Numbered from the stretch's first letter, positions 20,961-31,636 are shown. The stretch is DNA of 64,000 bases from Pseudomonadota bacterium (GCA_021782995.1 JAJXUI010000003.1:1-64000); one strand, 5' to 3'. Notes: a model not told the origin generated them from the sequence alone. Translations and numbers: made by a program.

Positions 20961-22457
20961 CTAGTCGCGCGAGACGCGCAGGAGTTCTTCGAGCGAGGTG
21001 ATGCCGGTTACAACCAGGCGGATGCCATCTGCACGCAGGGTGTGCATGCCCTTGTGCAGGGCATGCTCGCGCAATGTCTGCTCGGGTGCCTGGTCGTGGA
21101 TCAGGCGGCGGGCCTCATCATCGACCTGCATCAGTTCGTATATGCCGGTACGTTTATGGTAACCGGTATTGCCGCAGGCAGCACAACCCGCCGGGCGATA
21201 CAGCACTTCCGGTTTCACCCCATCCAGCAAGGCAATCTCATGGGCATCGGGTGCATAGGCTACACGGCATTGCGTGCACAGGCGTCGCACCAGCCGTTGT
21301 GCGAGGATGCCGAGCATGCTGGAAGACAGCAGGAAGGGTTCCACGCCCATGTCGATCAGGCGGGTGACTGAACTGGCGGTGTCGTTGGTATGCAAGGTGG
21401 CCAGTACGAGGTGGCCGGTGAGGCTGGCCTGCACGGCAATCTGTGCGGTTTCCAGGTCGCGGATCTCACCGATCATGATCACGTCCGGGTCCTGGCGCAG
21501 GATGGCGCGCAAGGCGCGCGCAAAATTCATGTCGATGCGCGGATTGACCTGGGTCTGGCCAATGCCGTCGAGGTCGTACTCGATCGGGTCTTCCACCGTC
21601 ATCACATTGGTGGTGGTGGCATCGATGCGCGACAGGGCAGCATACAGCGTGGTGGTTTTGCCGGAACCCGTTGGCCCGGTGACCAGCACAATGCCATGCG
21701 GCTGGCGAATCAGGCTGTCGATCTGCTCCAGGGTGCGGCCATCCATGCCGAGCTTTTCCAGATCGAGGCGGCCGGCATCCTTGTCCAGCAGGCGCAGTAC
21801 CACACGCTCTCCATGCCCGGTGGGCAGGGTGGAAACGCGCACATCGACAGGCCGGCCGGCGAGGCGCAGGGTAATGCGGCCGTCCTGCGGCAGGCGCTTT
21901 TCGGCAATATCCAGTTCGGCCATGATCTTCAGGCGCGACACCATTGCTGCATGCAGTGCGCGATGCGGCTCCACCACATCCTTGAGTGTGCCGTCCACGC
22001 GGTAGCGCACCACGGAGCGGGTTTCAAATGGTTCGATATGGATGTCGGAGGCATTGTCGCGCACCGCCTGCGTCAGCAGCGCATTGATCATGCGGATCAC
22101 CGGCGCATCGTTTTCCGCATCCAGCAGGTCTTCGGTCTGCGGCAGGTCGTGCACCAGCTGGGATAAATCCATATCCTGCTCGACATCATCCACCATCGAG
22201 GCGGCACCATCGGATTGTGCGTAGGCCAGCGTCAGTGCCTTGTCGAATTCATCTGCGGTGATCAGTGTGGCATGCACAGGCACGCCGAGCACGCGCCGCA
22301 CTTCGGCGATGGTGATGGCATCTGCACCTGCGCGTACCGTGATTTCGGCGCGGGTGTCATCCAGTGAAGCCAGCAGCACCCCTTTCGCTTTCGCAAACGG
22401 ATAGGGGATGCGGCGGGTGATCTGGCGTTCGCTCAGGGCGGTGGCTTTCTGTTCCAT
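20961..22457 (-). CDS. gspE: Type II secretion ATPase GspE
   Basis: Walker [17 protein letters not shown], Asp/His boxes, [11 protein letters not shown]...[19 protein letters not shown]. The track ORF extends upstream; start set to [12 protein letters not shown]. Confidence 0.95.
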   Translation of the reverse strand: MEQKATALSERQITRRIPYPFAKAKGVLLASLDDTRAEITVRAGADAITIAEVRRVLGVPVHATLITADEFDKALTLAYAQSDGAASMVDDVEQDMDLSQLVHDLPQTEDLLDAENDAPVIRMINALLTQAVRDNASDIHIEPFETRSVVRYRVDGTLKDVVEPHRALHAAMVSRLKIMAELDIAEKRLPQDGRITLRLAGRPVDVRVSTLPTGHGERVVLRLLDKDAGRLDLEKLGMDGRTLEQIDSLIRQPHGIVLVTGPTGSGKTTTLYAALSRIDATTTNVMTVEDPIEYDLDGIGQTQVNPRIDMNFARALRAILRQDPDVIMIGEIRDLETAQIAVQASLTGHLVLATLHTNDTASSVTRLIDMGVEPFLLSSSMLGILAQRLVRRLCTQCRVAYAPDAHEIALLDGVKPEVLYRPAGCAACGNTGYHKRTGIYELMQVDDEARRLIHDQAPEQTLREHALHKGMHTLRADGIRLVVTGITSLEELLRVSRD

Positions 22458-22462
22458 GATGC

Positions 22463-24613
22463 TTATGGTTGTGTGGACGCTGCCCCTGTCTGGCTGGCCA
22501 TGGCGGGGGCGTTGCTGCTTGCGCTGACGGGTTGCTCGCTTTGTGCTGCAGGGCCTGCAACGGGTTCGCCAGAATCTGCGGCGGGTGCAGCCGATGCTGA
22601 TGAGGATGTGCTGGCGGGTTCGGTGGCGGCTACGCCAGAGGCGGCACCTTGAGCCAGGTCGGGCAGCTTCGGTGCCTGCATGCTGGGCAGCATCAGGTGC
22701 CATGACAGTTGCGACAGATCCTGCTGATCTTGCAGATATTTATAACGGTCTTCGGTGAGGCCATTCGAGGCTTCGGCCGTACGCAATATTTTCGGTTTGA
22801 TGAAGATCATCAGGTTGGTCTTGCTGCTCTTGCGGGTCTCATAGCGGAACAGCCAGCCGATCAGGGGAATGTCGCCCAGCAGTGGCACTTTGTATTCACC
22901 CTTGTTGACCTGGTTCTGGATCAGGCCGCCGAGCACCAGGGTCTGGCCATCGTTGACCAGCACCGAGGTGTCCAGCGAGCGTTTGCTGGTGATGATGCCT
23001 GCGGGATTTGAGGTGTCGTCCACACTGGAGACTTCCTGGTAGATCACCATCTTCACGGTGCCGCTTTCCGAAATCTGCGGCTTGATTTTCAGCGTGAGGC
23101 CGACATCCTTGCGCTCTATGGTCTGGAACGGGTTGGGGTTGGCGGTGGTGCCCTGCTGCGAGCCGGTGATGAAAGGAACGTTCTTGCCGATAACGATCTT
23201 GGCCTCTTCGTTGTCCAGCATCATCAGGTTGGGCGTGGAAAGGATGTTGGCATTGGTATCGGTCTGCATGGTGCGGGCGATGGCGCCAATATTGTTGTTG
23301 CGCATGATGCCGATATTGAGGCCGTCACCCAGGGTGGCCGTGCCCGCATTGATGGCGGCCGCGGTGGTATTGAGGCTGGGGTTGGCGGCAGAGAAATTGG
23401 TGGCGCCGCCATATTGTGTACCATGCCCGTCCGCTGCGCCTGCCATCCATTGCACGCCAAAGTCGGCGGACTTGTCTGCATTCACTTCAGCGATCAGCGC
23501 TTCGACGAATATCTGCGCGCGCCGCACATCCAGTTTTTCGATCACTGCGCGCAGATTGTTATAGACATTGGGCGGGGCCGTGATGATCAGCGAATTGGTG
23601 GCATTATCGGCCTGTATCATGCCGCCACCGGAGGGAGTGGCGGCGGTGGAGTGCGTGGCGGTTGTGGCGGGAGATTGCGGGGTGGCAGGCGCGCTGCTGG
23701 AAGCAGCTGCAGCGCTGTCGCCAGAGAGGATGGAGCGCAATGTCTGCGCGAGTTTTGCTGCCTCGGCATTCTTCAGGTAGACCACATGCATATTGCCCAG
23801 CGTCCCGGTTTCCACATCCAGTTTCTGCACCAGCTCCTGGATGCGGGCAAGTTTCTCAGGGTTGTCGGTACGCAACAGCAGGCTGTTGGTGCGCGGATCG
23901 GCCAGCAGGATGAAGCGCTGGCTGGTGTCCGCGCCGCCTGCCGGCGCGCCAGCGATGGAGCCCTCCAGCATGAGGCGATTGATGGTCTGCGCCAGTTCGA
24001 CTGCGGAGGCCAGCTTGACCGGGATGATGACCGGATCAAATTTTCCAGGCTGGTCTATGGTGTTGACGATCTGTTCGATGCGCCGCATGTTGCTCGCATA
24101 GTCGGTGACCACCAGCGTGTTGTTGTTGGGATAGGCAACCACGATGTTGTTGGGCGGAATCAGTGGCCGCAATACTGGCACCAGTTGCGATGCAGACTCA
24201 TATTGCAGCACAAACACACGGGTGATCAGTTTTTCGCCGCTCACTTTTCCATGCACATTGGATACATACAGCTTGGCGTCAGCTTCAGGCAGGATTTTGG
24301 TAATGCCGCCAGACTCGACTGCGGCAAAACCCTGCATGCGCAGCGTGGAAAGGAGGATGTCGTAGGCCAGCGGGGCGGCAACCGGTGTGGCGGAAATGAT
24401 GTTGATGTTGCCTTTTACCCTGGGGTCAACCACGAAGTTCCTGCCGGTGATATGCGAGATGGCCTTGATGACCTCTTCAATATCCGCATTCACAAAATTC
24501 AGCGAAACCTTTTCCTCGGCGGCATAAGTCGCGGTCATCGGCATGAGGGTTGTTGCGGCAAATGCAAGCATCAGCAGTGACAAGGCGAGCAGGCGGTGTG
24601 ATCTATCTAGCAT
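22463..24613 (-). CDS. gspD: Type II secretion secretin GspD
   Basis: [38 protein letters not shown]; repeated N-domains; [15 protein letters not shown] secretin motif. Confidence 0.97.
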   Translation of the reverse strand: MLDRSHRLLALSLLMLAFAATTLMPMTATYAAEEKVSLNFVNADIEEVIKAISHITGRNFVVDPRVKGNINIISATPVAAPLAYDILLSTLRMQGFAAVESGGITKILPEADAKLYVSNVHGKVSGEKLITRVFVLQYESASQLVPVLRPLIPPNNIVVAYPNNNTLVVTDYASNMRRIEQIVNTIDQPGKFDPVIIPVKLASAVELAQTINRLMLEGSIAGAPAGGADTSQRFILLADPRTNSLLLRTDNPEKLARIQELVQKLDVETGTLGNMHVVYLKNAEAAKLAQTLRSILSGDSAAAASSSAPATPQSPATTATHSTAATPSGGGMIQADNATNSLIITAPPNVYNNLRAVIEKLDVRRAQIFVEALIAEVNADKSADFGVQWMAGAADGHGTQYGGATNFSAANPSLNTTAAAINAGTATLGDGLNIGIMRNNNIGAIARTMQTDTNANILSTPNLMMLDNEEAKIVIGKNVPFITGSQQGTTANPNPFQTIERKDVGLTLKIKPQISESGTVKMVIYQEVSSVDDTSNPAGIITSKRSLDTSVLVNDGQTLVLGGLIQNQVNKGEYKVPLLGDIPLIGWLFRYETRKSSKTNLMIFIKPKILRTAEASNGLTEDRYKYLQDQQDLSQLSWHLMLPSMQAPKLPDLAQGAASGVAATEPASTSSSASAAPAADSGEPVAGPAAQSEQPVSASSNAPAMASQTGAASTQP

Positions 24614-24671
24614 ATTGATTATATTATACTAATTATGTATATCATCAGTTTTCGGTTGGTTGCCGGGCGCA

Positions 24672-25388
24672 TTACCTGTCGGGAGGAGGATGACTTCCCC
24701 TGAATTGCGGTCCGGGATACGCGCCAGGAGGAATGGATCCCGGCTGATTGACGCCAGGTGGCAGCCTGGGCGGGGTAAATTGTGGAACGCCACGTGGAAA
24801 TGCATTATTGTTTGCAGTGCTCGCTGCGGCGCCAAAGGCGGGCAACCTGGCCTGTTCCGAATTGGCAGGGGATTGTTGAATGGTTGTCATGACCGCGCCA
24901 TTGCCCGGGACATACTGGTTTTCCAGATTCACTTTTTGCTGGATACCGTTGCGCTCGAGCACGACGTGGGTGCTTTTGATTGCCACTAGCTTTACCCCTT
25001 GGGCAACCTCCTCTCCAATGCCTGCGCCTACCTGACGACCACTTTCCAGTTTCAGGATGGCAAAGCCCGGTTTATAAGCACTTGCGGCGAACACGCCGAT
25101 CAGCTTGGCATTTGGCAGGGCAACTCCCTGCGAGGTGTCCTTGTTGTTGATCGCCTGGCCAAACAGGCGTTCAGCTTCCTCTGCTGCGGGCCGCTCGGGA
25201 AGGGCAGAGGTATAAATGGGCTGTGGGGCAAACAGGATCCAGACCCAGCGCGCAAACAAAGCGCCCAGAACAATTGCACTCAATCCTTTCCAGGAAAGCG
25301 GCCAGTAGCGCGCAACAAAGGTCAGGAATGTAGACAGCACATCGCCTGCGGTATTGAAAATTCCCGTATTGAATCTGAACGCAGCCAT
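24672..25388 (-). CDS. gspC: Type II secretion protein GspC
   Basis: Single N-terminal TM and HR domain (AKLIGVFAASAYKPGFAILKLESGRQVGAGIGEEVAQGVKLVAIKSTHVVLERNG), adjacent to gspD. Start taken at MAAFRFN. Confidence 0.88.
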   Translation of the reverse strand: MAAFRFNTGIFNTAGDVLSTFLTFVARYWPLSWKGLSAIVLGALFARWVWILFAPQPIYTSALPERPAAEEAERLFGQAINNKDTSQGVALPNAKLIGVFAASAYKPGFAILKLESGRQVGAGIGEEVAQGVKLVAIKSTHVVLERNGIQQKVNLENQYVPGNGAVMTTIQQSPANSEQARLPAFGAAASTANNNAFPRGVPQFTPPRLPPGVNQPGSIPPGAYPGPQFRGSHPPPDR

Positions 25389-25635
25389 TAATTCTCCAGA
25401 GCAGGGTACGGAGTATACATCGATAACGGGAGGATTTCCTTGATCATTTTGTGAAATCCCTGACACAAAATGAGGGGGCGGGGCATTTTTTCCTGCGAGG
25501 GCGGAATGACGGCAATCAGTCGCGTTACCCGCGATCGCGATTGCTGCAGCCATGGGTGCTGGAATGGACTAGTTGCAGGACATGCAGAAATCCTGCGTTG
25601 GAGCCGCCGGATAGCGGGAGGCTTGAAATCCAGGC

Positions 25636-25666
25636 GAAAAAAAAGCGCAGGAATGACCTGCGCTTT
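25636..25666 (-). terminator. Rho-independent terminator after the 331-aa lipoprotein gene
   Basis: AAAGCGCAGG-AATGA-CCTGCGCTTT, 10-bp perfect stem with T-tract on the minus strand. Confidence 0.85.
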
Positions 25667-25685
25667 GCGCTCTGGTTAAATCAGA

Positions 25686-26681
25686 TCAGAGCTGATCCCA
25701 GGTAAGCTGCTTGGTGGTTTTTGTGGTGCCGTCATAAATCTCGATATCGGCATGCACGCCATCTGCATTGGCAGTAATGATGATGTATGTGCCATTTGCA
25801 CCTTCAATCTTCATCTGGCCTGAGGTCGGGTTGCCACCTTTTGCGCCGCTGAAAGCGGTTGGGGTGGAAATATTGATGGTGCCTTCTGTGCCGCCTGTTG
25901 GGGTTACCTTGATCGTCAGGTCAACAGAGCTGGTCCATGTCGTGGCATTCACGCTGCCCTTGAAGCTGAAATTGGAGAAGGTAACAGAACCGGCATTGAC
26001 TGAAGACACCGTATAAGAACTGCCACTCAAGCTGGCAGAAACTGTTGTACCGTCATAGGTGAAGCTCAGGGTCATGTCGCCGTTGAAGGTGACAGTATCC
26101 TTGGCGGTGGCAACCGACAGGTTATTGTATGTCAGGGTGGCTGAGACGCTTTCGGGATTGCTGGAAGTCGGCACAGAGGGCGAACTGTAGCTGTTGACTT
26201 TCAGGCTGAAACTGCCTTTGGTGGTCACAGTGCCGGCAACGCAGTCTGTATAGGTATAGACCGCGGAATCGCCAACGGTAAAGGTGCCGGAATTGTCTGC
26301 ATCAGTAATATCAACCTGATAGGTTCCGCTGGTCGAGCAGTTGTAGGTTTTAGGATAGCCGGAAACCGCTTTGGTGGTGTTCGATGCCGGGAATGTCAGG
26401 TTCTGCGTTTCAAAAAAACGATTGATGGCAAAGTTCATCGCACTTTGCGGATTGCTGCCATCGGCCACCATGCCGGCCGCTTTGGCGGTATTTGCTGTCG
26501 TGGTGCCGGTTTGCGCGCTGCTGTTTGCAGTCATCGCGCTTTTGGCAACCTGGTCGGCATTGCTGGCGGTGATTGAAACGGTCGCTGCTGGTTTGCTGGA
26601 TCCTGAACTGGAACCGCCGCCGCCACAGGCGGAAAGCAAAGCGGCAACGAGAATGGATACGGCAAGGCTGAGGTATTTCAT
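25686..26681 (-). CDS. Ser/Thr-rich predicted lipoprotein
   Basis: Lipobox LLSACGGGGSSSGSS; 331 aa of beta-rich low-complexity sequence. Confidence 0.75.
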   Translation of the reverse strand: MKYLSLAVSILVAALLSACGGGGSSSGSSKPAATVSITASNADQVAKSAMTANSSAQTGTTTANTAKAAGMVADGSNPQSAMNFAINRFFETQNLTFPASNTTKAVSGYPKTYNCSTSGTYQVDITDADNSGTFTVGDSAVYTYTDCVAGTVTTKGSFSLKVNSYSSPSVPTSSNPESVSATLTYNNLSVATAKDTVTFNGDMTLSFTYDGTTVSASLSGSSYTVSSVNAGSVTFSNFSFKGSVNATTWTSSVDLTIKVTPTGGTEGTINISTPTAFSGAKGGNPTSGQMKIEGANGTYIIITANADGVHADIEIYDGTTKTTKQLTWDQL

Positions 26682-26836
26682 GGGTGTCTCCCTGAATGCT
26701 TGATTGGTAATCTCCCGCTTTATTGGCTGATTTTTGAACTCTGAGCGGGGTTGTCCTCCTAATCGTTAATTGTATGTAAATTTATCATTAATTGGTATGG
26801 GGTGTTGCAAAAATGTAACCGTTGCAACGTGCAGAA

Positions 26837-27592
26837 TTAATTTAATATAATCAACTTATTACGGTTGCTGGTGAAGAAAAATTCACGTTTGTGTACTGAG
26901 GTATTTTGCGTGGCATGCATCAGTTGTTCAATCTGATGCTGGTAAGGCAGGATGACTTCCTTCAATTCAGGCGTATCACAACGCAGGGTTTGCTCTGCTG
27001 TGCCCTGAGCGGCGGCATAAATGCAATGCCCAGCAATGCCCGGATGGCTTGCAGCAAATTGGTGCAATAGCGACTCAAGCTGCCTGAGTTTGATTTGTGC
27101 TTCAATTTCCTGTTGGGGCCTGTCGCTATTTCGTGGTTGAAGTTGTTGCTGCCTGTCGCGTGCTTGCATTTCGGCATGATGCTGGCTAAAAAATGCATCG
27201 CCTTCGACCGTAAGGTTTGAAAAGGGGGTGGGTGCGGGTCCTGGGAATGCGATACCTGTGATGGGTTCCTTGTCGTTATTTGGATCGGTAGCCTGATCGG
27301 GTGGTACTGCAGCTGGCTCAGGTTTGTCATTTACAGGTTCTGATGCCAGAACCGGTGAAGGTTTTTGTATGGTCAGCAGTTTTTTTTCAGGTTTTATCGG
27401 GGGCAATACCTTCTGTCTGGGGATCAGTGAAACTTGAAGCGGGCCGAATGGAGGCGTTTGAGGTTGCTGCTGGTGCTGGAAGGCAAGATATAACTGCAAT
27501 GCGGCCAACAAGATGCCATGAATCAGCAAGGATATAAATGCGCTTGCCGTCATTCTGGAGCCGGGTTGAAGACTGAAGTTAAGGGCGTACAT
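26837..27592 (-). CDS. TonB-like membrane-anchored hypothetical protein
   Basis: N-terminal TM (ASAFISLLIHGILLAALQLYLAF), Pro/Lys-rich linker (PPIKPEKKLLTIQKPSP...), C-terminal region with two Cys (GHCIYAAAQGTAEQTLRCDTPEL). Confidence 0.65.
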   Translation of the reverse strand: MYALNFSLQPGSRMTASAFISLLIHGILLAALQLYLAFQHQQQPQTPPFGPLQVSLIPRQKVLPPIKPEKKLLTIQKPSPVLASEPVNDKPEPAAVPPDQATDPNNDKEPITGIAFPGPAPTPFSNLTVEGDAFFSQHHAEMQARDRQQQLQPRNSDRPQQEIEAQIKLRQLESLLHQFAASHPGIAGHCIYAAAQGTAEQTLRCDTPELKEVILPYQHQIEQLMHATQNTSVHKREFFFTSNRNKLIILN

Positions 27593-27602
27593 GTTCAGGG
27601 GT

Positions 27603-27629
27603 AAAAAAAGGGGCGCTTGTGCGCCCCTT
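27603..27629 (-). terminator. Rho-independent terminator after the 915-aa secreted protein gene
   Basis: AAGGGGCGC-TTGT-GCGCCCCTT, 9-bp perfect stem with A7 on plus (T7 on minus). Confidence 0.88.
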
Positions 27630-27658
27630 ATTCTATTGCAGTTTACTTGGGATCAGGA

Positions 27659-30406
27659 TCAGTACTGTTTTACCCCGCTAATCACGCGTGGTGCTGGCAG
27701 AGGGTCAAGTACCGGTTTGGAACCCGCATTGTCTGAAGGATTTTTCCAGTCACTGTCTGAAGGTAGTTTGGAGACGGTGATATTGGTACCCAAGCCCTGT
27801 GTGGTGCAGATGCTGAGCAGGTCATTCAGCAATCGATCCTCTTTTTCCAATGATTTAACCAGGTATTGAGTTCCGGGTGCAACATATGCAGGGTCATTGG
27901 AATTGTCGCCGTTATAACTTGAAGTCACAACGCCGTAGGTTGTATCAAAGGGAATGCTGAACGCTGCAGTCCAGTATTGTCTGTCCGGTGGTGTAATGAC
28001 AGTAGACTTGGTGTAGTCGTAGGTGCCGGCGTTGCTGTTATAGCTGGCATCATAGTAAACACAGTCGCCATTGTTTCTCAGGTCTACACATTTGTATGGG
28101 ATGCCCCACAGGCTGCCATAATCGCCATATTGCAAATACCAGGTAGTGCTGCGATATATGCCGTACATGGATGCATTCGGAACGTCGTATTTTACGTTCA
28201 ATGGCGGATAGAGCTTGACAGGATTGCCGCTGCTGTCAACCAGGTATGCGAGATGGCTCCACTGGTCCGGTCCCGTGCTCCAGTTATAGTAGCTGTAGCC
28301 GGTACTGCCTGGCTTGTTGGCCAGCAGCTCGATGTCGCTATCGGCGATGGTGCCACTGCAGGTACTGGGATAGTTGCTGCATTTTTGCGAAACGATGTAA
28401 TCGAAATCGCTCTTGGAGATATATCTTCCATTGCCATACAGGCTTTCCGGGTAAGTATAAGGCGCATCACCTCTCAGGTTTGTCTGAGACTGAATGACAT
28501 CCCCCGTTGCATCAGCCAGGTTGCCGGTAGAGGCATTAAGCGTATAGGCGTAGTTGCTTAGGGGATAAGCGGTTGTCGAGGAAGTTGCTGTCGGACCCGT
28601 GGAAGTCGATGTGCCTGTGCTGTATACATAACTGTAGGTATAGGCGGTTGAATCATCTTTCAGCGAGGTCACGCTGCCGTTTGAAGATAATGTATAGGTA
28701 TGATAACTGTATGAATTTGATGAATCATAGGTTGTCGGGTTGTAAGTATAAGTGTATGCATAGCTGGGGCGTGTCAGATACGCATAGCTGTATGTATTTT
28801 TGTTGAAGCTGGCGTTATAGCTGTTGATGTTGGCACGTGTCATGCAATCCGTGATGCAATACAACCCGCCGGCAGTATTCACTGCAGCAAATGCGGATGG
28901 ATACATGGTTTCGTAACTGTATGTGATTACCCTTGTTGTATTTCCGGTGCTTGCGAGATTATTGAACGATGCTGAGTCAATATTGAAGCTGCCGAAGGAG
29001 TTGGACCACGCAGATAAACCGTATGGACTTGAGGTTACGAGGGTTGTTGTATCCAGTGCCACGGCAGGATCATATTTGACATCCTGGGAGTTGCCGGAAA
29101 CGGGATCTACTATCTGATAGCTGTATGCATAGAACTTGCCGGCATCTTTATCCCAGTAGATTTGGTAGTTATTGTATGCAGTCAGCTGGGCAGTGGTCGT
29201 GCCATCCTTGTAAACATTGCTGTAGGGATAGAAGTAGAAGGGCAGCTTGTGGTAATCCGCCAGTGTTTTGAAGATGGTGGAATATTTGTAAAGAATGCCG
29301 CCCGCTTGCTTCAGGGTATAGTTGGTTGAGGTGCCAGTATCAATATCCTTGCGTGTAACCGTTGCATTATTTTCCAGGGTGACCGGCATGGATAGTCCCC
29401 AGTAACTGATATAGCCGTAATAGGTATCACCGACTGTGCCGGTGCCGCTGGTATTGGCGCTGGTATATGTGTAAGAAATCGGGAAACCGGAATCACGGCT
29501 CAGGCGGCTTCCATCGGTGTTGTATAAACCATAGCGCCATACCGATTCCTGAGCCTTGCTTTCGGCACGGTTAAAGCATTTCTTATTGGTGCCATCATCG
29601 CGGTAGAAGTAGTTGTCACTGTTCGCAAATACGACAGCGGTCGTCGAGGGGGTGCCTGTAGAATTATTGGTATTCGATTTGATGATGATACCGCTACCAT
29701 TGCTGGTTGAGGAACTGGCAGTGAGCTGCAGGGAAAATTCATCATAGTACTCGCCATAATCTCCGGTTTTGATGTCCTTGGTATAGAAAGACAAGCCGGT
29801 TTTGGAGGCATCTACATAACCGATATGCTTGGTGCATGTAGTGTCGGATGTATCACTCAAGTCTTGCCGGCAATAGTCCATACGGAATACGCCATAAGGC
29901 ACAAACTTGCTGGGTGCCTGTGTGGCGGAAGCATACATGCGGATTTTGGATTTATTCGAGTTTGCTGACGAATCTGAAAAATCATCAATCCAAACTTTGG
30001 TAATCATCGGTTTTGTATTGGATTCCCGGGTTGCGTTGACTTCAAAGGTCTGATATTTGACCTGTTTCTGGCTGCCGCCGCCGCCGCCGCCGCCACCGCC
30101 ACCGCCACCGCCACCGCCACCGCCACCGCCACCGCCACTTTGTGTGTTAGGTTTGCAGGAATTGGTATCGACCATCGCAAGGTATGGGCCAAGGTTGATC
30201 ATCTGGTCTGGAGCCATGGCGGTTACCATGCACAGGAAGCTATTGAGTCCTTCCATGTCTTTGGATACCTGGTCTTGAACATAGCTGGTTGCTTTGTCGG
30301 TGTAATAGGGTGTAGTGGAAGCAGGTGCTGTGACTGCGGCTGCACCAATTGGCATGGTTATGCTGAGTGCAGTGAAGAGCAGGGATTTGAAGTGTCGAGC
30401 TTTCAT
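27659..30406 (-). CDS. Large secreted poly-Gly/Tyr/Ser/Thr-rich protein, candidate T2SS cargo
   Basis: 915 aa; signal-like MKARHFKSLLFTALSITMPIGAAAV; 21 consecutive Gly; Tyr-alternating segment (TYSYAYLTRPSYAYTYTYNPTTYDSSNSYSYHTYT). Confidence 0.75.
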   Translation of the reverse strand: MKARHFKSLLFTALSITMPIGAAAVTAPASTTPYYTDKATSYVQDQVSKDMEGLNSFLCMVTAMAPDQMINLGPYLAMVDTNSCKPNTQSGGGGGGGGGGGGGGGGGGGGGSQKQVKYQTFEVNATRESNTKPMITKVWIDDFSDSSANSNKSKIRMYASATQAPSKFVPYGVFRMDYCRQDLSDTSDTTCTKHIGYVDASKTGLSFYTKDIKTGDYGEYYDEFSLQLTASSSTSNGSGIIIKSNTNNSTGTPSTTAVVFANSDNYFYRDDGTNKKCFNRAESKAQESVWRYGLYNTDGSRLSRDSGFPISYTYTSANTSGTGTVGDTYYGYISYWGLSMPVTLENNATVTRKDIDTGTSTNYTLKQAGGILYKYSTIFKTLADYHKLPFYFYPYSNVYKDGTTTAQLTAYNNYQIYWDKDAGKFYAYSYQIVDPVSGNSQDVKYDPAVALDTTTLVTSSPYGLSAWSNSFGSFNIDSASFNNLASTGNTTRVITYSYETMYPSAFAAVNTAGGLYCITDCMTRANINSYNASFNKNTYSYAYLTRPSYAYTYTYNPTTYDSSNSYSYHTYTLSSNGSVTSLKDDSTAYTYSYVYSTGTSTSTGPTATSSTTAYPLSNYAYTLNASTGNLADATGDVIQSQTNLRGDAPYTYPESLYGNGRYISKSDFDYIVSQKCSNYPSTCSGTIADSDIELLANKPGSTGYSYYNWSTGPDQWSHLAYLVDSSGNPVKLYPPLNVKYDVPNASMYGIYRSTTWYLQYGDYGSLWGIPYKCVDLRNNGDCVYYDASYNSNAGTYDYTKSTVITPPDRQYWTAAFSIPFDTTYGVVTSSYNGDNSNDPAYVAPGTQYLVKSLEKEDRLLNDLLSICTTQGLGTNITVSKLPSDSDWKNPSDNAGSKPVLDPLPAPRVISGVKQY
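30074..30136 (-). repeat. In-frame trinucleotide/hexanucleotide microsatellite encoding 21 Gly
   Basis: Plus strand (GCC)n grading into (GCCACC)n repeats between Ser codons at 30071-30073 and 30137-30139. Confidence 0.9.
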
Positions 30407-30448
30407 GATTTGCCTCGATGAGTGATCTTGAAGGGTATTGGGAAAGGA

Positions 30449-30604
30449 TCAGTTCGTATTGACAACGGAAACCTTGGAGGGGGTGGAAACGCCCGTTACC
30501 CCGCCACCGCTGCTGGATGTGCTGCCGCCACTGCATCCCTGCACTGAGATTGCGAGTATTGCGGCGCTCAAAATATATACAATTGTGCTGGAAATGTTTT
30601 TCAT
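30449..30604 (-). CDS. 51-aa putative lipoprotein
   Basis: Minus-strand MKNISSTIVYILSAAILAISVQGCSGGSTSSSGGGVTGVSTPSKVSVVNTN*; signal peptide plus lipobox VQGC. Absent from the ORF track. Confidence 0.7.
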   Translation of the reverse strand: MKNISSTIVYILSAAILAISVQGCSGGSTSSSGGGVTGVSTPSKVSVVNTN

Positions 30605-31195
30605 GTTGACCTCTGTCGAAAGTGCTGATTTTGCGGAATATGCCGTATGAATAACGGGCTATTCGCCTATGCTACGAACGTACTGCAATCAGGTGGGGTT
30701 GTCAATAATACATAAGTACCAGGCCATTTATTTTTCAGCGACTTAAATGCACTGCCGGTGCTTGGCCCAGATTGGGCAGGAGCACTTCAGGCTGCATGAT
30801 GGTTTCTGCCGGGTGCATCCTATACCAGAAAATTCGTGCAGCTCGTCTCATGGATTTGAAATTACGCTTGTGGTGTGAGTGATGCAAAAGCAAACTGACT
30901 GATTGCATTTATTGATGCATCAATGGCGGAATTCCGATTGTGTAGGGTGAATATTCGTATCTATTTGAATATATTGATATTTTATAAATAAAGGCCTGCT
31001 CGTTGCTTATGTATTGATATAGATGGAAAGTGTGGATTGAGTGGAGCAGATACGGGGTGTGGCGGGTTTCCGGGCAGGGAATCGATAATAACTTTGCCAT
31101 TTCTCCCCGGCTGTTTCATGCTGACTTGCGTGCAAAAACGCTGGGCTATAATTGTAAGGATATCAGGCTAAATTTATTCAGGAGACGAGGCAGAC

Positions 31196-31636
31196 ATGCA
31201 AGGTGTTAACAATATAAATCATTCGCGCGGTTTTACCTTGATCGAGATCATGATCGTGGTGGTCATCATCGGCATCCTGGGGGCGTTTATCGTGCCCAAG
31301 ATCATGGGTCGTCCGGATGAGGCGCGCATCATTGCGGCAAAACAGGATATTGCCACCATTTCGCAGGCACTGAAATTGTACAAGCTGGACAACATGCGCT
31401 ATCCAACCACCGAACAAGGCTTGCAGGCGTTGGTGAAAAAGCCGGTGATCGACCCGATTCCGCCCAACTGGAAAGGCAATGGTTATCTGGAGCGTTTGCC
31501 GGCCGACCCCTGGAAAAATGCCTATCAATACCTGCAACCTGGCCTGCATGGCGAATTTGATGTGATGAGTCTGGGCGCAGATGGCGCGCAGGGTGGTGAC
31601 GGAAATGATGCGGATATCGGCAACTGGGAGCTGTGA
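31196..31636 (+). CDS. gspG: Type II secretion major pseudopilin GspG
   Basis: GFTLIEIMIVVVIIGILGAFIVPKIMGRPDEA; ...TTEQGLQALV...WGN-type C-terminus DADIGNWEL. Confidence 0.97.
   Translation: MQGVNNINHSRGFTLIEIMIVVVIIGILGAFIVPKIMGRPDEARIIAAKQDIATISQALKLYKLDNMRYPTTEQGLQALVKKPVIDPIPPNWKGNGYLERLPADPWKNAYQYLQPGLHGEFDVMSLGADGAQGGDGNDADIGNWEL

Noticed and set aside
30057-30278. Plus-strand poly-Pro ORF
   Set aside because: Antisense translation of the poly-Gly microsatellite; the minus-strand 915-aa frame has a signal peptide and terminator.
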